A stretch of DNA of 64,000 nt from Karstenula rhodostoma CBS 690.94 (lineage: Eukaryota; Ascomycota; Dothideomycetes; Pleosporales; Didymosphaeriaceae). Each line of letters opens with the position of its first letter. Within the stretch, counting starts at the first letter, position 1. Positions 11,532 to 23,851 of this stretch are shown piece after piece. The stretch lies in contig MU001495.1 in assembly GCA_010093485.1 (NCBI GenBank), positions 558,001 through 622,000 on the forward strand. Reading direction: 5' to 3'. Made by a program: the position numbers and the translations under genes. The notes beneath the pieces are model-generated. The model was not told the origin of the DNA, searched no databases, and saw only the letters and a list, made by a program, of their open reading frames with translations.

Positions 11532-11916
11532 TTTTGCATAGCGATGGCGTCGGCGTTTTATACCTTGGGTTACAAAGGATTGCTATCTTGACGGGATCTG
11601 AGACTGATACGGAAACGGAAAAGTAACTTGTCAATGAGCGTCCATAGGAGAAGACTTGATGGCTGCGAGGTCTTTTTACGCCAAATGTTACCAAATGGAG
11701 ACTATTCATGCGTATTTCCTCTTGTGCATGTATATATGTTGATGTACATATGTTAACATCCCGCCCTGTGCACAGACCACCAGACTTCTAAGCGACAACC
11801 CACTCCATCCCCGCCAACGCCAGGCGAGCTCGGCATCCTCCCCGCCTCGTGGCCGCAACACCTGCAAGCTCTCCCACAACCCTCCGATGGATACCAGATA
11901 GTCTAGGGAACACACA
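11532..11916. other. Intergenic, no gene seen
   Basis: 385 nt between two tandem plus-strand genes. It contains an AT-rich stretch (11700-11760) followed by a CT-rich run just before the SRP72 start, which looks like a core promoter. No RNA gene seen. Confidence 0.45.
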
Positions 11917-13950
11917 ATGGCCGCCGCAACAAAATCCCTCTCCGCCCTCCTCGCGCAGACGACCATCAACGATCACGAAGAAACCCTACAAGCCGCCAAT
12001 GCTGCCATCAAAAAGTCGAAGACGGACACGCAAGCGCACCATGTGAGGGCAATCGCGCTTCTCCATCTGGATCGGTTTGAGGACGCGCTCAAGGTGTTTG
12101 ACGATGTGAAGGAGCTGCAGGGGAAGTCACGCTTCGAGTATGCGTACACACTCTACAAGACGGGGCACGCGGCAAAGGCAGTTGAGGTCGCTGGTGCAGG
12201 GAATGACGACGTGGGTCGCGGCATGAAACACGTGCTTGCGCAGGCTGTGAGTTGGGGGTTTGGCTGAGTTGGACGTGAGGGTGACGCTAACGGAGGCAGG
12301 CATACCGCTCAGAGAATTTCGCGCAGGCCTCGCGTGTGTACCGAGAGCTGGCGAGCCAAGGAACGGAGGACGAAGAATACGACATTCGCATCAATTCTGG
12401 AGCTACGGACGCGCAGCTGGAATGGTCAGGCCAGGGAGAGCTTGCACAAAAGAAGAAGCCGGCGCGAGAGGATCTAGACGTTTTCGAGACGGCATACAAT
12501 GCGGCTTGCGCAAGCATAGCACGCGGTGAATTCGCGCAAGGAGATATATGTCTGAAGCGGGCGATAGATCGTTGCAATGAGGTGGAAGATATGAACGATG
12601 ATGAGAAGAAGGCTGAAATACTGCCTATGAAGGTGCAACAGGTCTACATACTCACTCAGATGGGAAAGATCGACGAGGCCGGGCAGGTGGCAAAGACGAT
12701 TCCGTTCACCGAGTGAGACTGCAAGTTTAATTCAATGGCACACGCTAATAGGAGGCAGGATCAAGGAGCTCTCAACCCGGCATATCGCGCAGGTCAACAA
12801 CATCGCTGCATCAAAGGAGAACTCGAATCCATACCTCTCGCATCGACTATTTCACTCTTCTCCTAAACCACCGAAGACAGATCAATACTTCTCCTTTCAG
12901 ACAAACCTCCTTCGCCAAGATGAATATGTCATCTCTCTCCTCTCCAAAAAAGCTTCAGGGGTAGCATCGTCCACAGAAAAGGTCATATCCGCAGCCGCAG
13001 CACCATCGCTCTCGCCGGCTGTCAACATGGCCGCAGTCTTGAACGCAGCAGCGCACTCCCACACGGCGGAAACCGAAAAGGCTGCCCTGAAACAGATACT
13101 CCCACTCCTCGAAAAGCGCCCTACCGACGTCGGCCTTATACTTACCATCACCCACCTCTACGTTCTCACTGGCAACCATGCCGCCGCCACGCACCTCTTA
13201 GAATCTTTCTTTGCGCGCCTTTCCCAGTCTGGCTCCGCCTCAGACCTCGATGTGCGCTTCGCCCCTGGTCTAGTCGCTACCCTCGTTTCACTGTACGCAC
13301 AGCAGGGCCGCCCCGGGGCCGCAAGAACAGAACTATCAAAGGCAGCAGAATACTGGCGGAAACCGCACAAGTCGAAGACCGAGGCACCAAGCAAGGCGCT
13401 CCTGGTGGCAGCAGCGACAGCACTCCTAGACACACACAACCAGGACAACGCCAAGACTGCAGGCGAGATATTCAACGGGCTGTACGAGCAAGACAACGAG
13501 GATCGAGCGGCCATTGCGGGTCTGGTAGCCGCATACAGTGTCACCGACTCCTCCAGCATCCCAGAGGACCTTCGATCTATACTTCCCGAAGCCTCGCGCC
13601 TCGTCTCGGACATCGACGCCGCGGCTCTCGAAGAAGCCGGCGTCCCAACGCTGGCACTGCCCTCTCAGCCATCCGAGTCCCGCAAGCGAGCAGCACCGAA
13701 ATCCGTCCCGTCCAAAGCGAAGAGGATACGAAAGGCCCGCATGCCCAAGGAATTTGACCCGAATAAGATGGACGCGGAGCGGTGGCTGCCGATGCGCGAT
13801 CGGAGTTACTACCGGCCGAAGGGCAGGAAGGGAAAGAAGAAGGCGGAGGGCTTCACGCAGGGTGGGGTTGTTGAAGAGAAGACGGTTGTGCAGCAGCAGG
13901 GCGGTGGTGCAGCGAAGGGAGGGAAAAAGAAGGGTAAGGGGAGGAAGTAG
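11917..13950 (+). CDS. SRP72: Signal recognition particle subunit SRP72
   Basis: Largest SRP protein; with SRP68 it binds 7S RNA and supports co-translational targeting to the ER. Exons 11917-12246, 12300-12712 and 12759-13950 (introns 53 and 46 nt) give 644 residues. The N-terminal two thirds are helical repeats of TPR type (for example VRAIALLHLDRFEDALKVFD and VQQVYILTQMGKIDEAGQVA). The C-terminus carries the diagnostic SRP72 RNA-binding motif: a basic cluster (KRIRKARMPKEFDPNKMD) then ERWLPMRDRSYYR, followed by a Lys/Gly-rich tail. Junction one joins AQA to AYRSENFAQA; junction two joins IPFTE to IKELSTRH. Confidence 0.93.
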
Positions 13951-16900
13951 GGGTAGAGGGTTTGCATAGCAAGGTCTGAGAGCATTCGACAGGGCCGTAG
14001 AAGATGAATGCAATCGAATATGGGTTTAGTCCCCATGTATCACCACGCCGCGTGCACGAATGCATGGACTTGCGTTTGGTAGATGATTGATGGTTTCGCG
14101 ACACGGCTGGCAAGGTGTAGCAGGTGATGGCTTAGGTGTACAGAATTAGCGGGCTTCGTAAGATACAGCAATGGATCTATGCTCTGTGACAGCGACTCAA
14201 AACACCCCTCTACAGGTGCATCGAGCACAGCGACGGCAAGACAGGTTCAGTCGCCCCTACGAAAGAGGCCTTACAATGATAATTAGCGGCGTAGGCCATG
14301 ATACCACAATCGCACAGAGGAACTCATCAGATACAGTGAATATGTCGGCCAATCGAACATCAACCAGCAGAAATATGGTGGGGAACATAAAATAAAGTCT
14401 GGGGGTGGAAAACGCAGCTCACATTCCCAACAGAATACAGGAACGGATCTATCAGCTATCTAACTCATAGCTATTCAGAAACACAACAGATCCAGCTCGT
14501 ACAAGCAACCATTTGGGACGCAGTGCAATGGGCGCTGTGACATAGCGAGCAGGGTAAAGCATTTTATCCGTCTGTTATTAGCACCGCTCTGAACTGATAT
14601 CTTTACGCTCATCTCTGTGTTATGAAGCATCGCGGATAGATGGCCTTGCCGCTAGTGTCATGTGGATTTGCGAATGGCTGCGTGCGTCTGGAAGATTTCT
14701 TCACGTCCTTCCCTTCATGTAAAGTTCTTTGTTCAGTTTTTGAATTGTGGAGGTCTTCAACTACGCTGTACTGCTAAGAAAAGTAGGCTTTTTGAGTAGG
14801 CCTTTCCTAGACGCGTTGAATTGTTCTGTTGGAGAAGACTGCGTGCCCTCGTCCAGCTTTCGTCTAACGGGATGTATAGTCGCTTGCCCCGGAGGTCTAT
14901 AATGGACGTCTATCTGCTTGGGACGGCTGAAGAAAATCAAGATAGATATTCAACCCTGTTTTTTTCTAATACCCACGCTTGGAGAAGCTGTATCGTGGAT
15001 CTGGGCCGTCGCCGCAGTCGCTACAGTACCAGCCGGTCTGGCACAAGTGGGCAATTGATTGAAATGTGCTGGATTGAAGTGCATCTAGCCATCCGTTTTC
15101 ATTTGAGATACGTTCGAAGCTTCTGGGAGAGGAGTGTAATGTCCGGCAATATATTTGAGGCTTTCTACCGACCTACCAGTCATTGAGTTGGCTTGATCGC
15201 ATTCATATCGGACGAAGAGTAAGACAAGGAACTGGATCCATCCTGAATCGAGGCAATTGACGTGTCCACCCCGGACAGCACCATTTACTTGCCCCAACGA
15301 TGTTGATGCTGAGAACGTTTATTCAAGTTGAGGTCGCTTCACTTAGGTCATCACCCCTGCAGCCAGCTCTACTCCCATTGGTCCACGATTTCCGGTGAAC
15401 AAAAGCCTCTAAAGCATCTAAGTCAAGACATCTCGCAACGATACCCTTCTTTCTCTCCTGACTCAACATGCCATTAGCATTCTCGTTTGCACCCGCAGCC
15501 ATCAGCAAGGCATACCCACTTTCCCGACGGTGAACACACCCGCCAACTCAACACCTCAGCTCCCACAGACCAGTCTCATCCCTTCGCTCACCGCACTCCA
15601 CCGGCCAACACCGATCACGGAGGCAACGCGCTTGGAAGCTATTACTGGTGCTTCGTAAACACGCCGACGACCCAGCGCGGCTGTGGTGGAGGCGAAAAAG
15701 CGAGAAGTCTTCGGTGCCTAGGTCACCAGCGGCACGATAGGAGGCTGGCACCCAACCGAAGCGATCAGCATCCGACTTCCGTTTTTCCATTTCGATGCCC
15801 ACACGCAGTGGTTCTGTTTGCCTTTTTTTTTTGTTCTTTCCGTTTCGCGAGCGGTGTGCGTCCGAGGTTCGAACGAGATGCGCTCACTCAGCTGCCGCCC
15901 TGCGGCCATCGCGCTCATTCCGCACAAGCAACCATCATGATCTCATGACGGACATTCCACCGCTGCATGACCGGCCGCTGTCACAGCCACACCGTTACGA
16001 GTACATGCCTGGATGGGCGATTCGTCTACTTGATACCTGCCCTCTTGGTGCCATGGCCCGGCCGTTGCCGTCCCGCGATGCAATCAGTGCAATGTTCGCG
16101 CCAGGCTGCAGGGCTGAAGGCTCGCGGGTGGCCGCTTTTCGACCGACAGACATCCCTTTGAATCCGTAAAGGATGTTACCTGTTTCGCAGCATTTGCTGA
16201 GGTTACGGGGCCTCGGTTCTTACTGGACTGTTGCTGCGCTAGTGTTGCTGGTAGATAATCAGATCGTCCAGGCTCAGCCCTGTGCACCCGCTCACGAAGC
16301 TGCTGCCTCGCGATCGATCTCCACCACGGACTGCTGTTGTGCCGCGTGCTATGCCGCGTTGGGGGCCCGTCGAATTGTCTTCGAGGGCCCTTGCTCCGCG
16401 TTCGCATAGCCGTGTCGTTTGCGCCCTGGATGTGCTATCGTGATCGGTTTGACGGAGTGTGTCTGGTGGTCACATTGACCGTTTGGTTAATATTGGTCCC
16501 TACTGCGATTCGCTGCGGTGGCCTTTGCAGCCGGGCCATTCCAATCTCGTCGTGATTGATATATATGGTCTTGCTCAGTGGCTACGAGGTCTTGCAACCC
16601 CGCTTTCCGACCCGGCCTTGGTCCAGTCGCGCGTTACGCCTGCTCATCGGTCATATGAACACTTGAATAGCATGATGAATCGTAAACTGACTCAATGCGT
16701 GGATCCATCTCTGCACGACGGTCCCGACATGGTGGGGCGTAGTTGTTTGGCGAAGGCAAACAGGCAACAACCACCTTAAGCGACATGATTCTACTTGTGG
16801 CCTCAGAATTGGGTTGAGGCACGCTAATTTCGAGAAGGACATGCAGGATTAAACCGTTCGAGTATCGTGTAGCGTGGGATGCTGCACACTAATCTGTGAA

Positions 16901-18111
16901 ACGAAATGCTTGCCTTACTTCGTTTGTAGACCCCACACTTTCCAGCCCCGTGATCCCGGAATGAACTGCTCTCCGCAGTTTAGGCCCCCAAACACCCTGT
17001 AATATGGGGCAATGGTTGAGCCGGACAGAACCGTGAGGCTTACAGTGAAGTGTAAGATGCGAATCAGGCAAATGGAGTTGCACGGAGGACGACGGGCCGC
17101 CCGCTTCCACGGGACTGCACAGTGGAACATGCGGAGGCCGCTCGTTCGCCGGAGAGTTTCGTCCCAATAACCATGTAGCCTGTTGCACACGTACTGTCCC
17201 AGTGGGTCCTCCGGGGCAGGGATGGGAAAAGATTGTAAATACGTACTAATGGACCATGTAGAACTCTAAAAGGTAGGGGCTTAAGTCCTTTTTACTGTTA
17301 AAAAAAACTCTCCTATAGAGGTTTTGCTGTCAGACTAAGAAGTCACCACCGGCATTACTTACGGCTGCAACAACAGTACCAACCAGCGTGCGCCAGACTG
17401 AAGGATTCTCGGAAGATTGTTGGTTCGTATGGACCAGAGACGGGAGCATCATCAAGCATCCCGATCAATCAATAAAAGGCCTTCTCATGTGAGTAGGCGG
17501 GAAACCGGCTTGCGTGCTTTACATTCACCGTTCAGGATGGGAAAGATCGTTGAGATCTAGAAGGTTCGGCTTTCATGATTCGGGTTCCGATGTGCAACAC
17601 GAAAGACTGCAATTTCCATTGATTGGGACTCGCCATTGACTTAGGCGACGAGTGAGACCGCGATTCTGTGCCCTGTGGGTAATCCGATTAGTGGAAGGAA
17701 GTGCTGCAGAAGAGACGCTTACCCACGTACCCCACATGGTTGAGCTTACCGAGACGATACATAGATATCACGAACTATGCATTGGATTGGGCGGTTAGAC
17801 TGATCTAGATCGAAGGTTTGACATATCACATAGGCTATCCGCCGTCGACCAATTATGATTGAACGTAAAGATATACTCGCTGACGTACCTCCAGGCTATC
17901 CGCCTTTTCCATCCTCTCGGTTTCGCAAAATTTACCAAGGGAGACAATGTGCGATCAAAGATTGGTTCGTAGTCGTTGGTGACAGATTGAAGGCATGATG
18001 ATGCTGATGGCCGGCATCTTACTTTATATTAGGCAAACGCGCAGAAAGCCATTGACGCCTGAAGTCGGACATTACAATTTCACGGAGCAGTTCTTGATGT
18101 CAAGTAGCTCC

Positions 18112-18187
18112 GTGGTTGTGCCTCATTGACCGGATTGCGGCGCAAGGCTGAGGTGATCCGCAAAGCTGGGAGTTTTGCCTGTTCGAT
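18112..18187 (+). repeat. Dispersed repeat block B, copy 1
   Basis: About 76 bp, beginning GTGGTTGTGCCTCA and ending CCTGTTCGAT, which match the ends of 27171-27246 with moderate divergence between. On the minus strand both copies keep a similar reading frame (IEQ...TSAL..NPV.EAQP), so the ancestor may have been coding. Part of an unidentified repeat family. Confidence 0.6.
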
Positions 18188-18792
18188 CGAGCGACGGCGA
18201 CCAGTGCTCTGTTCCTTTCAAGCATATTGACGGTAAATGGATTCCAGCCCGCATATTCATCAGGTCGATATTGGCCCCCAACATGCAGTGATCAATTCTC
18301 AAAGTGCTTGCGTCCGTTACGTGCGCCAATATCGTGCCGCTCGTGTGCCACGTTTCTCCGGCAGCAAGGAGGTCGTGTACGATGCCCTCATAATGTATAG
18401 GATCATGCCACGACAGATCCTGCACCCCGACGACAATGCGTTGGCATGTGGAGTTCAATTCGCAAAGGCCCAAGGGGTCGGGTGGCTATTTGCTGCTGCG
18501 TAACCGCGATATTCACTTCCGTGAAGTCCGGAATCGAAGATGTCGCACGGCCTGCCTTGTGACACGTTAGGCTGTCAATGGCTGGGAAGCTATGGAAGGT
18601 ACTGTCGCTGAATAACGACACTGCCTCGAGACGAGTGGATCGAAGCAGGTAGGACGCCCCGCCATAAGTGGTAGTGGATAGGCGCGTATAGCGGGGCAAC
18701 GGGTGAGTCGAAAGTGCGGCCTCTCTCTTTAGTGTCTGTCTGGATTCAGCATCCAATATCAGCGACGAACTTGATGCAGCTGTGCTTGCGGA

Positions 18793-18890
18793 AAGACGAT
18801 GTCTGAAACGGGTGGTGCCTGCTAGCAGCACGCGTATCGCTGCGGCTGTGCGCTTTCCCGACAAACAAGCGCAGCCTGCCAACTGGGGCC
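18793..18890 (+). repeat. Dispersed repeat block A, copy 1
   Basis: About 98 bp with strong identity to 26951-27054, including the stretch GTGCCTGCTAGCAGCACGCG shared exactly. Differences are a few C/T and G/A changes, an indel in a C run and an 8-nt gap. It lies ~600 bp downstream of block B, whereas in the other copy A lies upstream of B. Confidence 0.7.
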
Positions 18891-20062
18891 TATGTACTGG
18901 GGCCTACTGGGACCCATCCTCAGGGACGGGCGCGTGGATACAAAGAAGGCGGCGAAGAGCAATTTCATTGCGGCGACAGAGGCGTAAACGTCTCAGAGCG
19001 AGGGAGAAGCTCGAGCTGGAGCGGACGCGGAGCGTTTTAATCGTAAGGCTGATGATATATCAGCCCCAGATCTGCGAGCCAGTGCGGCTCACGGACGCTT
19101 CCGAGATGGGGCAATGGCAAAAAGCACACCCGTCTTTGCTTGTTGGCACCGGTGAAAGCGAAACCCAAGGGAGGACCGTGGACCCTGTGAAGATTGCCGC
19201 ACGGCTGCGTCCCACGCAGACGGCAAAACAAGGCATTGGCAAGCTGCAAAAGCAGATGGTGCCCTTGGTGGCGCCATACATAACAGCACAGCTGCTCGAG
19301 TGAAGTTTGGGTCGTGTTGGCACGCGAGAGGCGACGAAGTGCTAACGACATGCGGGCTCTTTGTGGATCGTGGACCACGGAATACACAGTAAGAACAAGT
19401 AAGAACAAGGCGTGTCTCAGCTTCTTGTGGTGCGCACCCGTCGATGCCTGGTGGCGGCGGACAAGGGAACCGTGGCGCTGCACTGTGCAGACGCAATGCA
19501 TTCCACTGTCCAGGATGTGAAGCAGGTGCAGGCGGCCTCCTCGCGCACGGGCCCCCATTTGTTTGCCTGTTGCCTGATCGATCGCACGGATTGCGAACCA
19601 CCAAGAGCCGCGCCCGAACAGCAATTCAGTTCCATAATAACCCCCGACGTCGTCCTCGAGGCACACCGCAACGCTTCTTCAGCCTCCCACGCACTCTGCG
19701 CATCACTTTAGCCTCTCGCTTGCTCCCTCGCCATCCCTGTCGTCACAGCGAGCTGGCCACTGCGCGCAGACGGTGAAAGCGACCCTCGTCCGCCTTCACG
19801 CCCGCCCACACGCAGACCTTCACCTGCCGCCCCCGATTTGTGCGCTCCCGATCGATCCATGCAGCCAACGACCCAATAGCTGCTAGCAAGTCCACTGCAG
19901 AAGCTGGCGTTAAGCCGCTTTGGGGGCCACCTGTTCACTCATTGCGAGCTCCAGATTGTCACATGATTTGCAAGCCGTTCCCCAGAGGGGCCCGCAACTA
20001 TAGCCGTATACGTTGTCTCAACTTCCAAGGTTGTTCCCGCCGCCAAGTGTGCGGCTCTCACC

Positions 20063-22549
20063 ATGACCAGCAATGCCGATATTCACTCCAGATGGGTGAC
20101 CGCATTGCGGACGCAGGCAAAGACGGCTGATGCCCCGCCTCCAGATGCTCTTTCATGTCCTTATTGCGAGCACTCTGGAAGGATATTCCAGACTGTTGAC
20201 CAGCTTTTCAGCCACGCCAAAGTGGAACATGCATCTATCCTCGACACCATGGATCCGGAAACGGCCCGTGCTCAGGTGCGAGACGCAGCTCTGCGCATGT
20301 AAGTTCACGTGGATTACATCATCTGATGACGCTGCCATTCCTTGCCAGGTCTTGATTCTGACTGCCGCATTTAGGAAGGGCCTAACGGACCAGTCTTCCG
20401 ACGCCACCGCTGGAGGAGGATCCACGCCCGATATCACTGCCTTGTCACTGGAGGCCAGAGGCCGGCTATCTCCATCTGGAAAGAAGAGGCCCGCCGATTC
20501 TGATCTCCACGCCCGCCGAGGTAAAGCACCAGTACATCCGGAGATCTACGATGAAGAAGAGTATGCGAGAGACCTTCGACGTACTGCCCCCGAGAGGACG
20601 CGCCCAAAACCCAACAATCCTCGGTTGTATGACCCAAAACAACAACAACAACAACCAAAAGGCGCTAAATCTCCGTATCGAACACCCGAGGTTGCCAGTG
20701 AATGGTCCCTGGACGCCAATCGTAGCCAATTTCAGTCTCGAACACCACAGTCCGCCACTCGTTCTCCTACAACACAACATCACACACCCCGGCCAGCTGC
20801 CTCGTCCACTTTCCACCGTTCACAACCTGGCTTGATCGAGATTCAGCGAAATGACCCCCGATACCCCGGCCTCCTCCTTCAGCCAGACTCACGACCGATC
20901 TCTCAGGAACAGCTTGCTTCGGAAGTAAAGTCGATCTATGCTGGCCTTACCATGGTGGAGACCAAGTGCATCCATGTTGACCGGGCACAGGCCGCAGCTT
21001 TGCAAGATGGCTCAGATCCAACGTCAAGACTCGCAAGCGACCATTGGCAGGCACTTATTGCTCTTCACAGGACCTTACTGCATGAGCACCACGACTTTTT
21101 CCTCGCATCTCAGCATCCTTCTGCCTCTCCCGCGCTTCGGCGACTAGCGGCTAAGTATTCAATGCCGGCGAGAATGTGGAAGCACGGTATTCACTCTTTC
21201 CTTGAGTTACTGCGTCGTCGCCTTCCTGAGAGCATCGATTATATGCTCGCTTTCATTTATCTTGCGTACCAGATGATGGCACTGCTGTACGAAACTGTAC
21301 CGGCATTTGAAGATACTTGGATTGAATGTTTGGGTGATTTAGGTCGATATCGTATGGCAATTGAAGATGAGAATCCCCGGGATCGCGAGACGTGGGCCGG
21401 CGTTGCACGATCATGGTATAGCAAAGCTGCTGACAAGAATCCCTCTGTTGGTCGGCTCTATCACCACTTGGCGATTCTGGCGCGTCCCAATGCTCTTCGC
21501 CAGCTATACTATTATTCTCGATCGTTGACATGCGTCAAGCCGTTTCCTAGTGCGAGGGAATCTATCTTGACCCTCCTGGATCCTATTCTCGGTCGTCCTG
21601 CGGAGTCGTACTCCCACGACCTGCCCATTGACACAAGTTTCATTCAAGCGCACGGTATACTTTTCGGGAAACACTCGGCGGACCTTTTTGAAGATGCTCG
21701 TTTCGCATTCCAAAGCCAGCTCGATAATCACATCGGACGAGTGACTGCTAAATGGAAAGAGCAAGGAGTATATATTGCTGTCACCAACCTGGCAGGTCTC
21801 TTCAGTTACGGAAGTGACGACTCTATATTGCGCCAGATTCTCATCTTACACGACCGGGAGTTAACCCGGGTTGCGAGTTCATCATCGCAGTCCGACGAAG
21901 ACAGCCGCTCTTCCTCGCCCACTGAGGATGATAAGTCGTCACAGACCATTTCGGCTTCAGAGGCTCCGGCCCAGATTGAGATACTCTCGTCCGATTTTAC
22001 GTTCTCACGCGCCTACCTGCTCACGATGACCACATTCACACTGGTGCTTCGACGCATTGGTGACAAGAACGTTCTTCCTCACGTACACGTCCTTCTCTCG
22101 TTCCTCTCGACATTCGCTTCCATCAAATACGTTGCCCACTTCAATGACCACGCTCCTTGGACCGAGCTTGTTTCCTTTCTAAATACTTTACTCAAATCAG
22201 AACAACGACCGGAGAAGATACTTCCCGGTCCTGTATTTCCTGCGGACCAAGCCGATAACCTTCCTCTCCCGGAAGACTATTTAATTCGAGGTCAAATTTG
22301 GAGCCAATGGTATTTCCCTGAAGGATGGTTTGGGAGAGAACACGATGAAGAGGACAGGTCGTTGGAGCTTCCGAGCACTGTCAAGCTCCGGACGGAAAGG
22401 GTTCTGCATCTGGGCTACGAATTGGCTACCGTGAGTTTCATGTGTTCCGCGTGCTGCGTATCTAACCCTTTCTTCAGTTTGATCGCTGGATCTCCTACGA
22501 TGAACAGACCCAGGCATTCTCCGTGACCAAACCTTCCAACTCGTCTTGA
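20063..22549 (+). CDS. EST1/SMG7-like protein with N-terminal C2H2 finger
   Basis: Predicted EST1 DNA/RNA-binding-domain protein, the family of telomerase-associated Est1 and the nonsense-mediated-decay factors SMG5-7. Exons 20063-20298, 20375-22430 and 22478-22549 (introns 76 and 47 nt) give 787 residues. Residues 32-56 hold a C-x2-C-x15-H-x4-H finger (CPYC ... HAKVEH). Residues ~80-260 are disordered and Gln/Pro-rich with a short poly-Gln run. The conserved part starts near IYAGLTMVETKCIHVD and includes HHDFFLASQHPSASPALRRLA, RMWKHGIHSFLELLR and RLYHHLAILARPNALRQLYYY, the helical hairpins that bind phosphopeptides and nucleic acid in this family. The last exon (FDRWISYDE) also fits. Whether it acts in telomere upkeep or mRNA decay cannot be told from sequence. 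Confidence 0.82.
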
Positions 22550-23851
22550 TTTTAAGATGCTCGTTGAATCTTGAACTTGCTGTATCAACTGGGATGGTGC
22601 AGCGACCGCATGCCGTCACCAAAGTGTCTTCCCTTTTAAAGTGGGAAAGAATTTGGAGCACTGCTAAGCACGTCGAGATTTAGCAATCGACAAGAACCTC
22701 GAAAAGAGGGAAGAAAAAAACAGGTGCGTCGACGTGGGAGAATCTCTAGCTAGAGACGGAAAAGCAAACGATTATAGCTGTGGCATGAGGGAGGTAAGCG
22801 GCGAGCTATCCCCATTGCACAATGATTCGCTGCACGAAGGGCGAAAGCAGTCTCGAGGGAGTAGTCGTAAAGGACGACCCTTTCAATAAATTAACAACGA
22901 CATAAGTTAATACATACCCAAACAGAACAGCTGTTTAGGGCCAATAATTCTGCAGCAGTAATTCAACATAACTAGCCGTGGGTTCTATAGGCAATGAGAA
23001 GAATTCTAGGGACTCGTTTGGACGTTTGGGCATGTCACGCGCATGCGGTTTGGAACCGCCACAGATACGTTCTATGGACGTCGAGCTCTGTGGCATCACC
23101 TGATCCAAATGTGACATCGATGCAGGAGCTGTTCGAGGGCTCCTAGACTCGGAAGAAGATGCCAGGAATAATAAGAAAGCCAAAGCAATCACAGACATGA
23201 TCAATGTACACAAAGATGGAGTTGATGACCAAGATAATGAAGATGTCCGGATACTCGCGCAAGCTTGCTATATCTTGCGCAATGTCAAAGTCGAGTATGG
23301 TGTAATAGTATGCTTCTACTACATGTATTACTAACTGAAGTTAACCGGCAGTGACTATGGTCGAAGAGTGCAAGATACGATGCGGTTGTCTGCGGCATCG
23401 TGGGGTGGATGGTGGGGGAGAGCAGCCGAATAGGGTTTAGCTTTATCGGCATCTATCCTTGTCCGGCACCGCTCCAGTTATGGACGAAACATCGCAACGT
23501 CACTGAATATTCGACCCGAACCCCTCGAACGCCCCACGACACATAACGTGGACGATAGCGGACCAGATGCCGCGGATAACGTATCCTTCCTGTGCATAGT
23601 CTGCGCCATCTTTTGTTTGGTTCTGGATCTGGGCATCTCACTGGGTGGGACGCGTCGACCCGCTGTTGGCCGTATTAGTGTAAGCAACGCGAGCTGCTTC
23701 AAGGGCAATTTGCGACGCCTGAGAGTTGACCTTTCCTAGGCGAACGCATCGGCAATGAAACCGCGGTCATAACGATACCACGCCCACAACCGTCACGCGA
23801 CCTTATCCGTACAGCTACGATTACGCGCTAGTTACGCCAAAGAGCTTCGAG
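22550..23851. other. Intergenic, one doubtful membrane frame
   Basis: 1.3 kb between two plus-strand genes. On the minus strand, about 23345-23160, an open frame preceded by a CAG acceptor reads YYTILDFDIAQDI, then REYPDIFIILVINSIF and a Cys-rich hydrophobic end. It could be the last exon of a membrane protein, but I cannot find its upstream exons. A plus-strand hydrophobic frame at 23548-23739 is equally unsupported. Confidence 0.35.

Larger units (their letters stand above)
13951..20062. other. 6.1-kb gene-poor stretch
   Basis: No gene can be supported here. Many frames of 60-200 codons are open, especially in the GC-rich part near 18.4-19.7 kb, but overlapping frames on both strands are equally long and none shows a known domain or a splice-consistent extension. 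Two blocks (18112-18187 and 18793-18890) recur near 27 kb. Short direct echoes such as AGGCTATCCGCC near 17831 and 17892 are present. It looks like old repeat-derived sequence. The last 300 nt are CT-rich and probably the promoter of the EST1-like gene. Confidence 0.5.

Noticed and set aside
18782..19666. Long open frames on both strands (173 codons plus, 209 and 171 codons minus)
   Set aside because: They overlap one another, share no domain, and lie in a GC-rich patch where stops are rare; the plus frame begins inside repeat block A.
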